From Candidatus Kapaibacterium thiocyanatum (lineage in GTDB: Bacteria > Bacteroidota > Ignavibacteria > Kapaibacteriales > Kapaibacteriaceae), in the NCBI GenBank assembly GCA_001899175.1, contig MKVH01000008.1, positions 62,001 through 126,000 on the forward strand: 64,000 nt of DNA, in the 5' to 3' direction. The notes below the pieces were generated by a model. That model saw only the letters and a program-made list of their open reading frames with translations, had not been told where the DNA came from and did no database searches. This document shows, piece after piece, positions 54,086 to 63,623 of this stretch. How positions within the stretch are numbered: the first letter of the stretch is position 1; every line of letters starts with the position of its first letter. Position numbers and translations under genes: made by a program.

Positions 54086-54982
54086 TCAGAGTTGACGTGT
54101 TGAAAACCGTTCTTCGTTGACCTTGTTGATATTCCTAATGTGTTGTCGTAGACCTCTGAGCCGGGGCTCGTTTGCTTGTTTCCCCTTGGCTTCTTGCAAG
54201 TTCTTCAGTGCTTTAGCTGTTGGGCGGAGCCGACATCTGGCAACCACAACACCTGTAATCTCAGTTCTTCCTTTAGAGAAGTGGGTCTTCTCCTTCTTGT
54301 GCCTGAAACCAGTGGTGTGGAGTATGGCCAGCACTCTTTTGGAAACATCGGTATGACGGAAATCCCATTGTGCAGAGATCGTGAGATCATCAACGTAACG
54401 GGAATACACTAGACCGCGTTCTTGGCATATGGCCATCAACTGTACGTCGAGTTCTCGCAAGGAGACGTTTGCGATGAAAGAACTGATTGGGGAACCGGTA
54501 GGCACTCTATTCTCGATGGTGACTAGTCTGGTCAGAACCTCAGCAATTTCAGGTGTAGTGAGGGTCTTGAGTGCCGAGTACACCATGCTCATGGTAACAG
54601 ACGGGAAGAACTTCTCAATATCCACAAGGAAGAAGAATTCGCTGCGTAGATGCTGGCGAGCATTCGAGATGTAGCTTCTTCCCTTCACACTTCCGTGAAC
54701 ACATGTGGGAAATTCAATACGTGACTTCAGGAACTCGTAAAGCTTCTCCTGCAATTGTTTGAGTCTGTGGCGTGGTTTCTCGATTCCACGAGACTCATTA
54801 TGGTTGTTTGGCTTCGGTACAGAATCAAAAGCGTAGAACTTGCCGTCAACATTCCGATTGGCATTGTCACAGTACCGAACAAAGTCTTCCCACGATTGAG
54901 TGAAACCAATCTGTCGAAGAAGGTATTGCTTATTCCCGATTAGTCTCGGTCTTAAGCGGGAAGATTTCTCTGAGGAAGGCAT
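54086..54982 (-). CDS. Retron-type reverse transcriptase
   Basis: A 298-aa RNA-directed DNA polymerase. The catalytic aspartates are D121 in FFLVDIEKFFPSV and D198/D199 in the YVDD box (196-199). Two retron hallmarks are present: NAXXH as N107-A-R-Q-H111, and a VTG-type motif as ITG at 242-244. Length matches retron RTs. In retrons the enzyme makes msDNA from an adjacent non-coding RNA. The start overlaps the end of the upstream XRE gene by 53 nt, and the 3' end lies 20 bp from the IS. Codon usage and base composition are A/T-richer than the core genome. Confidence 0.88.
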   Translation of the reverse strand: MPSSEKSSRLRPRLIGNKQYLLRQIGFTQSWEDFVRYCDNANRNVDGKFYAFDSVPKPNNHNESRGIEKPRHRLKQLQEKLYEFLKSRIEFPTCVHGSVKGRSYISNARQHLRSEFFFLVDIEKFFPSVTMSMVYSALKTLTTPEIAEVLTRLVTIENRVPTGSPISSFIANVSLRELDVQLMAICQERGLVYSRYVDDLTISAQWDFRHTDVSKRVLAILHTTGFRHKKEKTHFSKGRTEITGVVVARCRLRPTAKALKNLQEAKGKQANEPRLRGLRQHIRNINKVNEERFSTRQL

Positions 54983-55241
54983 TGATCTGCGGTTGGGTTT
55001 GTCGGAAGTACTCTCGTTTCTCTGGGGCTACTTCATCTTCGGTCATTGAGAGGAAAACGAATACACTCAATGGCATTCCAAATACAACACTTGCCCTTTC
55101 AAGAACACTTTGGTGAAGCGTCCGATCTCCCTTCTCCACAAGAGAAAGGTGGGATTGGGTGATCTCCAGTCGTCGTGCAAGCTCGGTCTGCGACAGACCG
55201 TGGAGCTCACGGAGTTTTTTCATTGTGCTGCCAACGTCCAT
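54930..55241 (-). CDS. XRE-family helix-turn-helix protein
   Basis: A 103-aa DNA-binding protein with an N-terminal XRE/Cro-type helix-turn-helix (MKKLRELHGLSQTELARRLEITQSHLSLVEKGDRTL) and a C-terminal helical extension. It overlaps the start of the reverse transcriptase gene by 53 nt, so the two are translated together. In phage-defence operons such proteins usually repress or gate the effector; that role here is inference. Confidence 0.85.
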   Translation of the reverse strand: MDVGSTMKKLRELHGLSQTELARRLEITQSHLSLVEKGDRTLHQSVLERASVVFGMPLSVFVFLSMTEDEVAPEKREYFRQTQPQINAFLREIFPLKTETNRE

Positions 55242-55348
55242 ACGGAGATGCGCAAAGATTCAATGGGAGAAGTAGTAGAGAGGCTGATCATTCAACACGC
55301 TGGGATTGGTCTTGGAATACCTGAGGCCACTGGAATTTTCCAGTACCG

Positions 55349-55573
55349 TTACTCGCGATCAAGAAGGAATTCCAACTGGAAGTCGCGAATCAATATCCAA
55401 AGCCACTTGGCTTCTGTCTTCATTCCATCACTGAAACCCGCATCGGGATCGAACATCCCTTCAAGCTCCTCGATGATTTCTTGAAGACGCCATCGTGCGT
55501 CGTGATCAAAAAGAGCGGACCTGTTCCGCATGAGCGACTTGGCCTCATTGCTGAGGCGGGAGAGATGTTTCAT
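55349..55573 (-). CDS. 74-aa helical protein in the RT operon
   Basis: A 74-aa acidic, helical protein (RLSNEAKSLMRNRSALFDHDARWRLQEIIEELEGMFDPDAGF). It has a strong AGGAG ribosome binding site 8 nt before its ATG and sits immediately downstream of the structured intergenic region. No family is recognised. The order structured DNA, this protein, XRE protein, RT looks like a retron operon with an accessory protein. Confidence 0.65.
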   Translation of the reverse strand: MKHLSRLSNEAKSLMRNRSALFDHDARWRLQEIIEELEGMFDPDAGFSDGMKTEAKWLWILIRDFQLEFLLDRE

Positions 55574-55596
55574 AACATCTCCTTTCTGAATATGGA

Positions 55597-55800
55597 AGAA
55601 ACTGCCACGCCCGCACTTGCGGGCGGGGGGTGTTCATTCCCGGTCGGGGTGACAGTTTCGACATAGTCCGCTCTAGGACCTCTCACACTTCCGGAGCTAT
55701 CTACAGGGGGTGTACGAGCATCGTCGTAGCGTTGCGGTGCCAAGCGGCATCGTACACGGTACGACGAAGACATGCGGCATCACATACTGCATGCGCCATG
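55597..55800 (-). ncRNA. Candidate structured non-coding RNA (retron msr-msd candidate)
   Basis: Four stem systems lie in 200 bases: an 11-bp stem 55597-55607/55648-55658 (one mismatch) enclosing a 7-bp hairpin with loop ACTT at 55607-55624; two interleaved perfect 8-bp pairs (55710-55717 with 55750-55757; 55721-55728 with 55760-55767), a pseudoknot topology; and a 10-bp near-match 55771-55780/55791-55800. It is upstream of and co-directional with the RT operon. Strand and ends are inferred. The remaining gap 55574-56034 shows no gene. Confidence 0.5.
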
Positions 55801-56034
55801 AATCCACACACGAGGAGTGGAGCCGAAGATGGTATCTCCAGCGGTGGTCATTGTCATCCGATCCGAATCAGGCAAGTCATTCAAAGAACGTGATACGAAA
55901 GTACTGAGCCCTATGACTCTGAGCAATAGAATGTTTTCCACACGAGCAACTGATGTAGGGGAGAGTATGTGTTATGGTCTACCGAATCCCTTGATGTTAG
56001 TAACGTTGTAGATAACTACCAAGGAGTAGATAAG

Positions 56035-56850
56035 GTGAGTAGTAATCCGAATGATGTGCTGGTAAACGGAATCCGTGTCCCTGAAGGTTGTATCCCTGCG
56101 TGGACGTTGGATGAAAGTGAAAAGAACAGGTTGGTTGATGACCGCCGTCCTCTCAACTACAACCCGAGTACGTACTTCCAGCCCATAGAACACATGGGCG
56201 AGGACATTATTGTGGGCTATCTGGGACACGTGGAGAGCCGTGGTAGAGCAGGCACGGCGAAGTTTCATCATGAGGTCTATCGGCAGTCCTACACCTACTT
56301 TATCGACTACGCCGAGGGCAAGCCTGTCTACGTGACATTCGACCAAGTGACCGTTCATCGTCTCTTACAGATTCAGCCACGGGCTGGTGAACCGCTCCTG
56401 TGGTACTGGAAACGCATTGACTCACCCAAGAAGATTAACAGCCGCCATATCTTCATGGTCATGCCCTTCGAAGAGGGTCCTCTACAAGAGTTCTACACCG
56501 TCAACGTTAGAGATTTTCTAACGCAGGAAATGGGCCTCATTGTCCAACGTGCTGATTCTGTGCATGATAACGACGTAATCAGCGACACTGTGCTCCAGCT
56601 AATCGAGGAGTCAGCAATCATAATCGCAGATTCGTCCACGGCAAACAAGAACGTGTTCTATGAAATCGGATATGCTGATGCCAAAGGCAAAGAGCTGATC
56701 CTAATGCAAAACCGCAGTGCAGGCTCAATCTTCTTCGACAAAGCCCATCGACGTGGAATTCTGTACGATATGGACAAACCCGAGCAGTTCCGTGAGGAGT
56801 TACTGGCAACGGTGAAGCATATTCAGAACCGAGTTGGACAGAACAACTAG
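56035..56850 (+). CDS. Nucleoside-deoxyribosyltransferase/TIR-like effector candidate
   Basis: A 271-aa protein divergent from the RT operon. Residues 137-265 resemble the nucleoside 2-deoxyribosyltransferase/TIR-like fold: HIFMVMPFEEGPLQEFY, then IIEESAIIIADSSTANKNVFYEIGYADAKGKELILM, with E210 in the NVFYEIGYA motif as the likely catalytic glutamate. The N-terminal 130 residues are not recognised. Such domains act as NAD- or nucleotide-degrading effectors in several defence systems, including some retrons. The GTG start at 56035 has AGGAG 8 nt upstream; an ATG at 55969 is the alternative. Confidence 0.7.
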   Translation: MSSNPNDVLVNGIRVPEGCIPAWTLDESEKNRLVDDRRPLNYNPSTYFQPIEHMGEDIIVGYLGHVESRGRAGTAKFHHEVYRQSYTYFIDYAEGKPVYVTFDQVTVHRLLQIQPRAGEPLLWYWKRIDSPKKINSRHIFMVMPFEEGPLQEFYTVNVRDFLTQEMGLIVQRADSVHDNDVISDTVLQLIEESAIIIADSSTANKNVFYEIGYADAKGKELILMQNRSAGSIFFDKAHRRGILYDMDKPEQFREELLATVKHIQNRVGQNN

Positions 56851-56915
56851 ACGTTATGGTATCAGGGATTGAGCTTGTCCGTGATAAGTATTGGCTTATC
56901 AACGGAAGGATGAGG

Positions 56916-57194
56916 CTACTTCCCGTGCCGTCCCAAGGTGCTCAAGAACCGCTGGAGCAGTTCCACTGGTGTGAGCTGGAGTTTGGGTGCCAGTAGCAGG
57001 AACGAGTTCAGGCTGATCTCGGACTCGCCCCTTTCGAGTTTCGAGACATACGCCTGCTCCAACCCCTCGTCCGACACGGCCTCCTGTGAGAGACCCAATT
57101 CAAGTCTCCGTTCACGGATCAGTAGCCCAAGTGCTTGTGCAGTACTGGCCTTTTGTCCCTTGTGTATCACTAATTCCTTGAGCGGTCTAGCCAT
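56916..57194 (-). CDS. XRE-family regulator
   Basis: A 92-aa protein with a canonical XRE helix-turn-helix: LGLLIRERRLELGLSQEAVSDEGLEQAYVSKLERGESEISLNSFLLLA. It is convergent with the effector candidate and lies between it and the integrase fragment. Its partner and target are unknown; the C-terminal LTPVELLQRFL is the usual short tail. Confidence 0.9.
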   Translation of the reverse strand: MARPLKELVIHKGQKASTAQALGLLIRERRLELGLSQEAVSDEGLEQAYVSKLERGESEISLNSFLLLAPKLQLTPVELLQRFLSTLGRHGK

Positions 57195-57365
57195 ACGACC
57201 AAGCTATCCGAGCAAGGGGGCAGCAATTACTCCTATAGAAGTAAATGGATTCTTTCACGTCTGCTGGAGGCAGACTAGTACCAATAATCAATGGTCTCGG
57301 CAATGGCAAGCACATCCATCCATCGTGTGGTCATGATCACCACGGTCTGTATACTGAGTTTCCTG

Positions 57366-57773
57366 TCATACGAGAAGAGCTTCGGGCAAGACTTCCAAGT
57401 ACATCGTGGCTGATGCAGTACCGCCATCCTCGATTTTGGATTTCCTCAGGAAATCTTCGTGGTACGAGCGATGACGCATGTGCTCTTCATAGACCCTCCG
57501 AATCCGGGTGAACACGGCGTCGATGTTCTTTCGTATTTCGTTCACGTTGGGGGCCTTCTCCGATAACTTCCCATCCTTGAGGATGAATTTCCTCGGCACG
57601 GAAATACCCGTGGACTTCCGGGTTCTTCCCTTAGGGTTTGCCGGACCGATCCACCGTTCGCAGATCACCGTACAGATGAAGGTGCCTTTGGTTGCCTTGG
57701 CCGAGGCCACCTTGTAGAGGAAGGATACGTGCAGAGCATCGCGTCCTATGCCGATCGTTTGAGAGTAAGACAT
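57366..57773 (-). CDS. Truncated tyrosine recombinase (integrase) N-terminal part
   Basis: A 135-aa protein resembling the N-terminal arm-binding and first helical parts of Bacteroidota tyrosine integrases: KGTFICTVICERWIGPANPKGRTRKSTGISVPRKFIL, then KAPNVNEIRKNIDAVFTRIRRVYEEH. The catalytic core (R-H-R-Y) is absent; the frame ends after LEVLPEALLV. It lies 180 bp from the 3' end of tRNA-Glu, where an integrase would be expected, and is a probable remnant. The start at 57773 has AGGAG upstream. Confidence 0.65.
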   Translation of the reverse strand: MSYSQTIGIGRDALHVSFLYKVASAKATKGTFICTVICERWIGPANPKGRTRKSTGISVPRKFILKDGKLSEKAPNVNEIRKNIDAVFTRIRRVYEEHMRHRSYHEDFLRKSKIEDGGTASATMYLEVLPEALLV

Positions 57774-57839
57774 TACGTCTCCTGTTGGGTTGGAAAGTGG
57801 TGGCACCAGTGGTGGTCCTCCAGTTCCCTGTAAGACTGT

Positions 57840-57915
57840 CTATCGCCCAAAAACCCAAGGAGACTTTCCCTTCAATCCCGCTGCCTGTGCGATGTCCACA
57901 GGCTATCGCCCAAAA
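57840..57915. repeat. 13-bp direct repeats between integrase remnant and tRNA-Glu
   Basis: CTATCGCCCAAAA occurs at 57840-57852 and again at 57903-57915, 63 bp apart. Their position next to an integrase fragment and a tRNA 3' end suits integrase arm-binding sites. Confidence 0.55.
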
Positions 57916-57920
57916 TGACA

Positions 57921-57951
57921 AAAGGCTTCCCAACATGGTTGAGAAGCCTTT
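57921..57951 (-). terminator. tRNA-Glu terminator
   Basis: On the minus strand, AAAGGCTTCTCAAC and GTTGGGAAGCCTTT form a stem with one mismatch, followed by TTGTCATTTT. It directly follows the tRNA 3' end. Confidence 0.85.
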
Positions 57952-57952
57952 G

Positions 57953-58024
57953 TACACCGTACGGGAATTGAACCCGTGTTACCGCCTTGAAAGGGCGGTG
58001 TCCTAACCCCTAGACGAACGGTGC
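57953..58024 (-). tRNA. tRNA-Glu (anticodon TTC)
   Basis: A 72-nt tRNA on the minus strand. The acceptor stem GCACCGT pairs with ACGGTGT (G1-U72 wobble, as I recall for this group's tRNA-Glu). The anticodon stem CCGCC/GGCGG encloses CTTTCAA (anticodon TTC), and the T stem ACGGG/CCCGT encloses TTCAATT. The 3' CCA is not encoded. It is a common integration target and forms the right edge of the island. Confidence 0.95.
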
Positions 58025-58076
58025 AAAAACGGATCACAAATATAGGGGTCTGGGCCGTTATTGCCAAATTTGCAGG

Positions 58077-58709
58077 ATGACAACCGTAGGAATCACCGGC
58101 GGAATAGGAACGGGCAAGTCCACCGTGGCGCAGATCCTGCGTCAACGGGGATGGCCGGTCTATGCGTCCGACGACACGGCCACAACCATCATGGAGAACG
58201 ACGCCGACGTTCACCGCGAACTGGTGGAGCTGTTCGGGCCCTCAGCCATGCACGACGGAACGCCCGATCGCACGGCGATCGCCGCTCTGGTGTTCGGAGA
58301 CGATCCGGAGGCCCGCCGACGTCTGGCGGCCCTGAACGCCATCGTCCACCCCCGCGTGCGGGAGGAACACCGGACCCGGATGGCCGAACATCGCGCCATG
58401 GGAACGCCCGTCATGGCCATCGAGTCGGCACTGCTGTTCGACGCCGGACTCGACCGGGAGGTCGACGTCGTGGTCGTGGTGGATGCCGACGACGACGTGC
58501 GGATCCGGCGGGTGATGGAGCGTAACAAGCTGACCCGCGAACAGGTCCTTGCACGGATCGCAGCCCAGATGCCGATGGCCGAACAACGTTCCAGGGCGAA
58601 CTTCGTCATACGCAACGATGCCGGCCTGGAAGCCCTGACCGAGTCCACGAACGCCGTGGCGGCGAGGATCGAAGCAGGAGCTTCGGCAGGCGACGGACAA
58701 GTTTCATAG
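58077..58709 (+). CDS. coaE: Dephospho-CoA kinase
   Basis: A 210-aa P-loop kinase that phosphorylates dephospho-CoA in the last step of coenzyme A synthesis. The Walker A motif is GGIGTGKST (residues 8-16), followed by the CoaE-type YASDDTA and LNAIVHPRVREEHRTRM segments and the lid region RNKLTREQVLARIAAQMP. Length fits the family. It lies next to tRNA-Glu and starts a cluster of housekeeping genes on the plus strand. Confidence 0.97.
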   Translation: MTTVGITGGIGTGKSTVAQILRQRGWPVYASDDTATTIMENDADVHRELVELFGPSAMHDGTPDRTAIAALVFGDDPEARRRLAALNAIVHPRVREEHRTRMAEHRAMGTPVMAIESALLFDAGLDREVDVVVVVDADDDVRIRRVMERNKLTREQVLARIAAQMPMAEQRSRANFVIRNDAGLEALTESTNAVAARIEAGASAGDGQVS

Positions 58710-58752
58710 TTTTGCACTCACGTCTCATCCTTCATTCAAAGGTCATTCTGTT

Positions 58753-59076
58753 ATGCCTTCCCCGCTCCATCTCACGGATGAAAGTTTCCAACCGGAAATC
58801 GAGTCAGGCGCCGTCGTCCTCGTGGACTTCTGGGCAGCCTGGTGCGGCCCGTGCCGTGCCATCGCACCCATCATCGACGAGCTCGCCGGTGAGTACGATG
58901 GTCGTGCCCGCATCGCCAAGGTCGACGTGGACAACAATCCGCGCGTCGCGCTGCAGTACGGTATCCGTTCGATCCCCGCCCTGCTGATCTTCAAGGGTGG
59001 CAAGGTCGTGGACACGATCGTTGGCGCGGTGCCGAAGAGCTATATCACGGACCGCCTCAACGCCCAGGTGAACTGA
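58753..59076 (+). CDS. trxA: Thioredoxin
   Basis: A 107-aa thioredoxin with the redox-active site WCGPC (C31, C34) in VLVDFWAAWCGPCRAIAPI and the cis-proline block IRSIPALLIFKGG. It is a complete cytoplasmic thioredoxin. The next gene starts 3 bp after its stop, so it is co-transcribed with the pterin dehydratase. Confidence 0.97.
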   Translation: MPSPLHLTDESFQPEIESGAVVLVDFWAAWCGPCRAIAPIIDELAGEYDGRARIAKVDVDNNPRVALQYGIRSIPALLIFKGGKVVDTIVGAVPKSYITDRLNAQVN

Positions 59077-59079
59077 GCC

Positions 59080-60670
<1,591 letters not shown>

Positions 60671-60692
60671 CGATCAACAGCATACGGACAAC

Positions 60693-62102
60693 ATGAGCAA
60701 CAACATCGTCTTCGGCACTGACGGATGGCGTGGCGTCATCGCCCGCGACTATACGTTCGACAATCTCACGCTGGTGGCCCATGCCACCGCACGATACGTC
60801 AAGACGCTCAAGGCGAAGAGTCCTGCCGTCGTCATCGGATACGACACGCGATTCCTCTCGAAGGAATTCGCTTCGCATACGGCCTGCATCCTGGCTTCCT
60901 ATGGCATCACCGTGCACCTGACGGAGACGTTCTCGAGTACGCCGCAGGTGTCGTTCCATACGAAGCAGAAGGGCGCACAGCTCGGCGTGGTGATCACGGC
61001 AAGTCACAATCCGCCCATCTACAACGGCTTCAAGGTGAAGGCGAGCTTCGGGGGCCCGGCCGTTCCGGAGCAGATCGCCCTGATCGAATCGCAACTGGCG
61101 GCCCTGAAGGGCAAGGCTCCGAAGGCTTCGTCGACGTCGTACGACGACTACATCGACCAGCGCCTGATACGTCCGTTCGATGCGAAGGAATCCTACATCC
61201 GCTATCTGCGCAAGAAGATCGACCTCGATCTCATCGTGAAGAGCGGTATCAAGGTCCTCTACGATCCCATGCACGGCGCCGGTATCGACTTCATGCATCG
61301 CATCCTTCCGGGTGTGGCCGAAATCCACGGCGAGTACAATCCGTCCTTCGGCGAAGTGGATCATCCCGAGCCCATCGCCGAATGCCTGCGTCCGCTGATG
61401 GACGCCGTAAAGAAGAAGAAATTCGACGTGGGTCTCGCTACCGATGGCGACGCCGATCGTCTGGGTGCCGTGGATCATACGGGTGCCTTCGTCGACCCGC
61501 ACAGGATCTTCATGCTGCTCATGAAGTATCTGTACGAGGACAAGAAGCGTCGTGGCGCCGTGGTCAAGACGGTATCGCTGACGTCGATGGTCAGCGCCTA
61601 CTGCGAGAAGCACGGCATCAAGGTCTACGAAACGCCCATCGGGTTCAAGTACGTGGCCAAGCTGATGGCGGAGGAGAAGATCCTCATCGGCGGTGAGGAA
61701 AGCGGTGGTCTCGGAACGTCGCTCCACATTCCCGAGCGCGACGGCATCTTCAACGGTCTGTTGCTGCTGGAGATGATCGCGAAGCGTGGCAAGACGCTGC
61801 ACGAGCTGTGCGAGGAACTCGACGAGGAATTCGGTCCGCACCGCTACCGTCGTCGCGACGTCCACGTCACGGAATCGCAGAAGAAGGCCATCCTCGGAGC
61901 ATGCGCCAAGCAGCCCCTGAAGATCGGTCGCTACAACGTGCTGAAGGTGGATACGCGCGACGGCTACAAGTTCTATGTGGAAGGTGGAGCGTGGCTGCTG
62001 ATCCGCGCGTCGGGCACGGAGCCGCTCATCCGCTTCTACAGCGAAGCCGCGTCGATCGCGACGGTGAACGAACTGATCGAGGAAGCCCTGAAGCTCAAGT
62101 GA
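60693..62102 (+). CDS. Phosphoglucomutase/phosphomannomutase family enzyme
   Basis: A 469-aa alpha-D-phosphohexomutase that interconverts hexose 1- and 6-phosphates. The phosphoserine is S104 in the TASHNP motif; the metal-binding loop is DGDADR, the sugar-binding loop GGEESGG, and the phosphate-binding loop RASGTEPLIR. The start at 60693 is chosen over upstream in-frame codons because homology begins at SNNIVFGTDGWRG. Its position after enolase gives a carbohydrate-metabolism operon. Whether glucose or mannose is preferred cannot be told. Confidence 0.95.
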   Translation: MSNNIVFGTDGWRGVIARDYTFDNLTLVAHATARYVKTLKAKSPAVVIGYDTRFLSKEFASHTACILASYGITVHLTETFSSTPQVSFHTKQKGAQLGVVITASHNPPIYNGFKVKASFGGPAVPEQIALIESQLAALKGKAPKASSTSYDDYIDQRLIRPFDAKESYIRYLRKKIDLDLIVKSGIKVLYDPMHGAGIDFMHRILPGVAEIHGEYNPSFGEVDHPEPIAECLRPLMDAVKKKKFDVGLATDGDADRLGAVDHTGAFVDPHRIFMLLMKYLYEDKKRRGAVVKTVSLTSMVSAYCEKHGIKVYETPIGFKYVAKLMAEEKILIGGEESGGLGTSLHIPERDGIFNGLLLLEMIAKRGKTLHELCEELDEEFGPHRYRRRDVHVTESQKKAILGACAKQPLKIGRYNVLKVDTRDGYKFYVEGGAWLLIRASGTEPLIRFYSEAASIATVNELIEEALKLK

Positions 62103-62361
62103 CGAGCGGACATATCGACGAATCACGGAAGGCGTCGTCCCGGAAGGGGTGGCGCCTTCGTCGTAGAAAAGCAGGGCGATGTGTGTGCTTCCGGTATGCA
62201 GGAGGATGAGCGGTTGAGACTGGTACATGAATGAAGAGCGTGATTTTATAAAGATCTGTAGTACTTTGGAGCCGAAATACGATAGGGAATAGTATTATGC
62301 CGGATGATGTGCAGATGGAATGATGACAGTAGTATACTATGCCTGTGTTGCAGGAGTGCAA

Positions 62362-62837
62362 ATGCTGACCGATGACGAGATAGAACGCATGCTCTATATC
62401 GGGAAAAAGATAGACGGAGACTTCCTTTGCATATCCTCCGTATGAATGCCGTGCCGAACATGGCGCACAGGAGATCGTCCCGAACCGTCGAAGGGGATGA
62501 TGGAAATACCTATTGTGTCAAGCTTCGGCAGAATGCGGAGAATGTTTTCGATTTCTCGGTGATTCTGGTCGTCAGTATCGCAGGAAAAGATGTCATACTG
62601 CGTCGCTATAACGGTAGATCACATGAGCATCGGAATCAGATAGAGCAGGACAAGTTCTATGACTATCATATACATACCGCTACAAGGCGATATTTCGAAC
62701 GCGGATGCAATCCAGACGGTTTCGCGGAACCTACTGACCGGTACACGACAATCGCCGAAGCAGTAGATTGCCTGCTGTCGGATTGCGGGTTCTATTATGA
62801 AGGGCCTGCAATGCCATTGTTTCCGGAGAAGGAGTGA
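62362..62837 (+). pseudogene. Frameshifted small gene (DUF6978-like) upstream of the DUF1828-like gene
   Basis: A gene beginning at ATG 62362 (AGGAG six bases upstream) reads MLTDDEIERMLYIGKKIDGDF and then hits a stop at 62443 unless the frame shifts near the T-run at 62426-62428. After a one-base deletion there, the frame continues HILRMNAVPNMAHRRSSRTVEGDDGNTYCVKLRQN to 62837. The combined product resembles DUF6978-type proteins that pair with DUF1828 genes, from memory. Either a recent frameshift or a sequencing error. Confidence 0.65.
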
Positions 62838-63608
62838 ATGAACGAGGATGCCAGCATAGAATCCGAATTGAGAGCTTCCATCAGCAGGGAAGTCGTCCTC
62901 CATCGAGAAGGTTCGAGATGGCTGGTGTTCACGCCATTCAGGTTCGATGATGGAGACAGCTTCGTGATAGCCTTGCATAAGGACCAGAACCGCTGGTACT
63001 TCAGCGACGAAGGGCATACCTTGATGCATCTGTCGTACAGAATCGATGAAGCCATGCTCCAGAAAGGGAATAGGGCCGAGATCATCAGTGGTACGCTGTC
63101 GCCGTTCGACGTGAAGAACAAGCGTGGCGTACTTGTCAAGGACGTAGAGGATGACGATTTTGGCAATGCCCTATATTCCTTCATCCAGGCAATCGTCAAG
63201 GTGTCCGATGTATCTATGCTGTCACGTGACCGTGTCAGAAGTACATTTCTGGAGGACGTGGACAATTTCCTGCGGGAAGTAGTCGGTACCGGGCTGGTAA
63301 AAGACTGGATAGACAAGAAGTATGATAGTGAAGCGAGATATCGGGTACCGTATGCGATCGAAACTGTGCGTAACCCTCTCTGGGTCTTCCCGATACAAAG
63401 TGATAGTACGGTTCAGGACGCTACCATCGTGATGCTGAAACATGAGTCCTGGGGAACGGCGTTCGAAGGAGTTGGAATATTCGAGCAGCAATCGACGATA
63501 TCACGTGACCGCCTCGCCCGCTTCTCAGACGTATGTGGTAAACAGTTTTCATCTCTGGAAGGTAATCGCGATCGCATCAAGGACTACCTGCAACGCGAGA
63601 TGTCGTAG
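62838..63608 (+). CDS. DUF1828-like protein
   Basis: A 256-aa protein with the opening SELRASISREVVLHREGSRWLVFTPFRFDDGDSFVIALHKDQNRWYFSDEGHTLMHLSY that I associate with DUF1828-containing proteins. The C-terminal half (from about residue 120) is not assigned. The start immediately follows the stop of the frameshifted gene, with GGAG upstream, so they form a two-gene operon. Such pairs are seen near mobile or defence regions; function unknown. Confidence 0.7.
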   Translation: MNEDASIESELRASISREVVLHREGSRWLVFTPFRFDDGDSFVIALHKDQNRWYFSDEGHTLMHLSYRIDEAMLQKGNRAEIISGTLSPFDVKNKRGVLVKDVEDDDFGNALYSFIQAIVKVSDVSMLSRDRVRSTFLEDVDNFLREVVGTGLVKDWIDKKYDSEARYRVPYAIETVRNPLWVFPIQSDSTVQDATIVMLKHESWGTAFEGVGIFEQQSTISRDRLARFSDVCGKQFSSLEGNRDRIKDYLQREMS

Positions 63609-63623
63609 TCTAAGGCTCCCTGG

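Noticed and set aside
55630-55907. Small plus-strand open frames in the structured intergenic region
   Set aside because: No ribosome binding sites or family features; the inverted repeats explain the conserved look.
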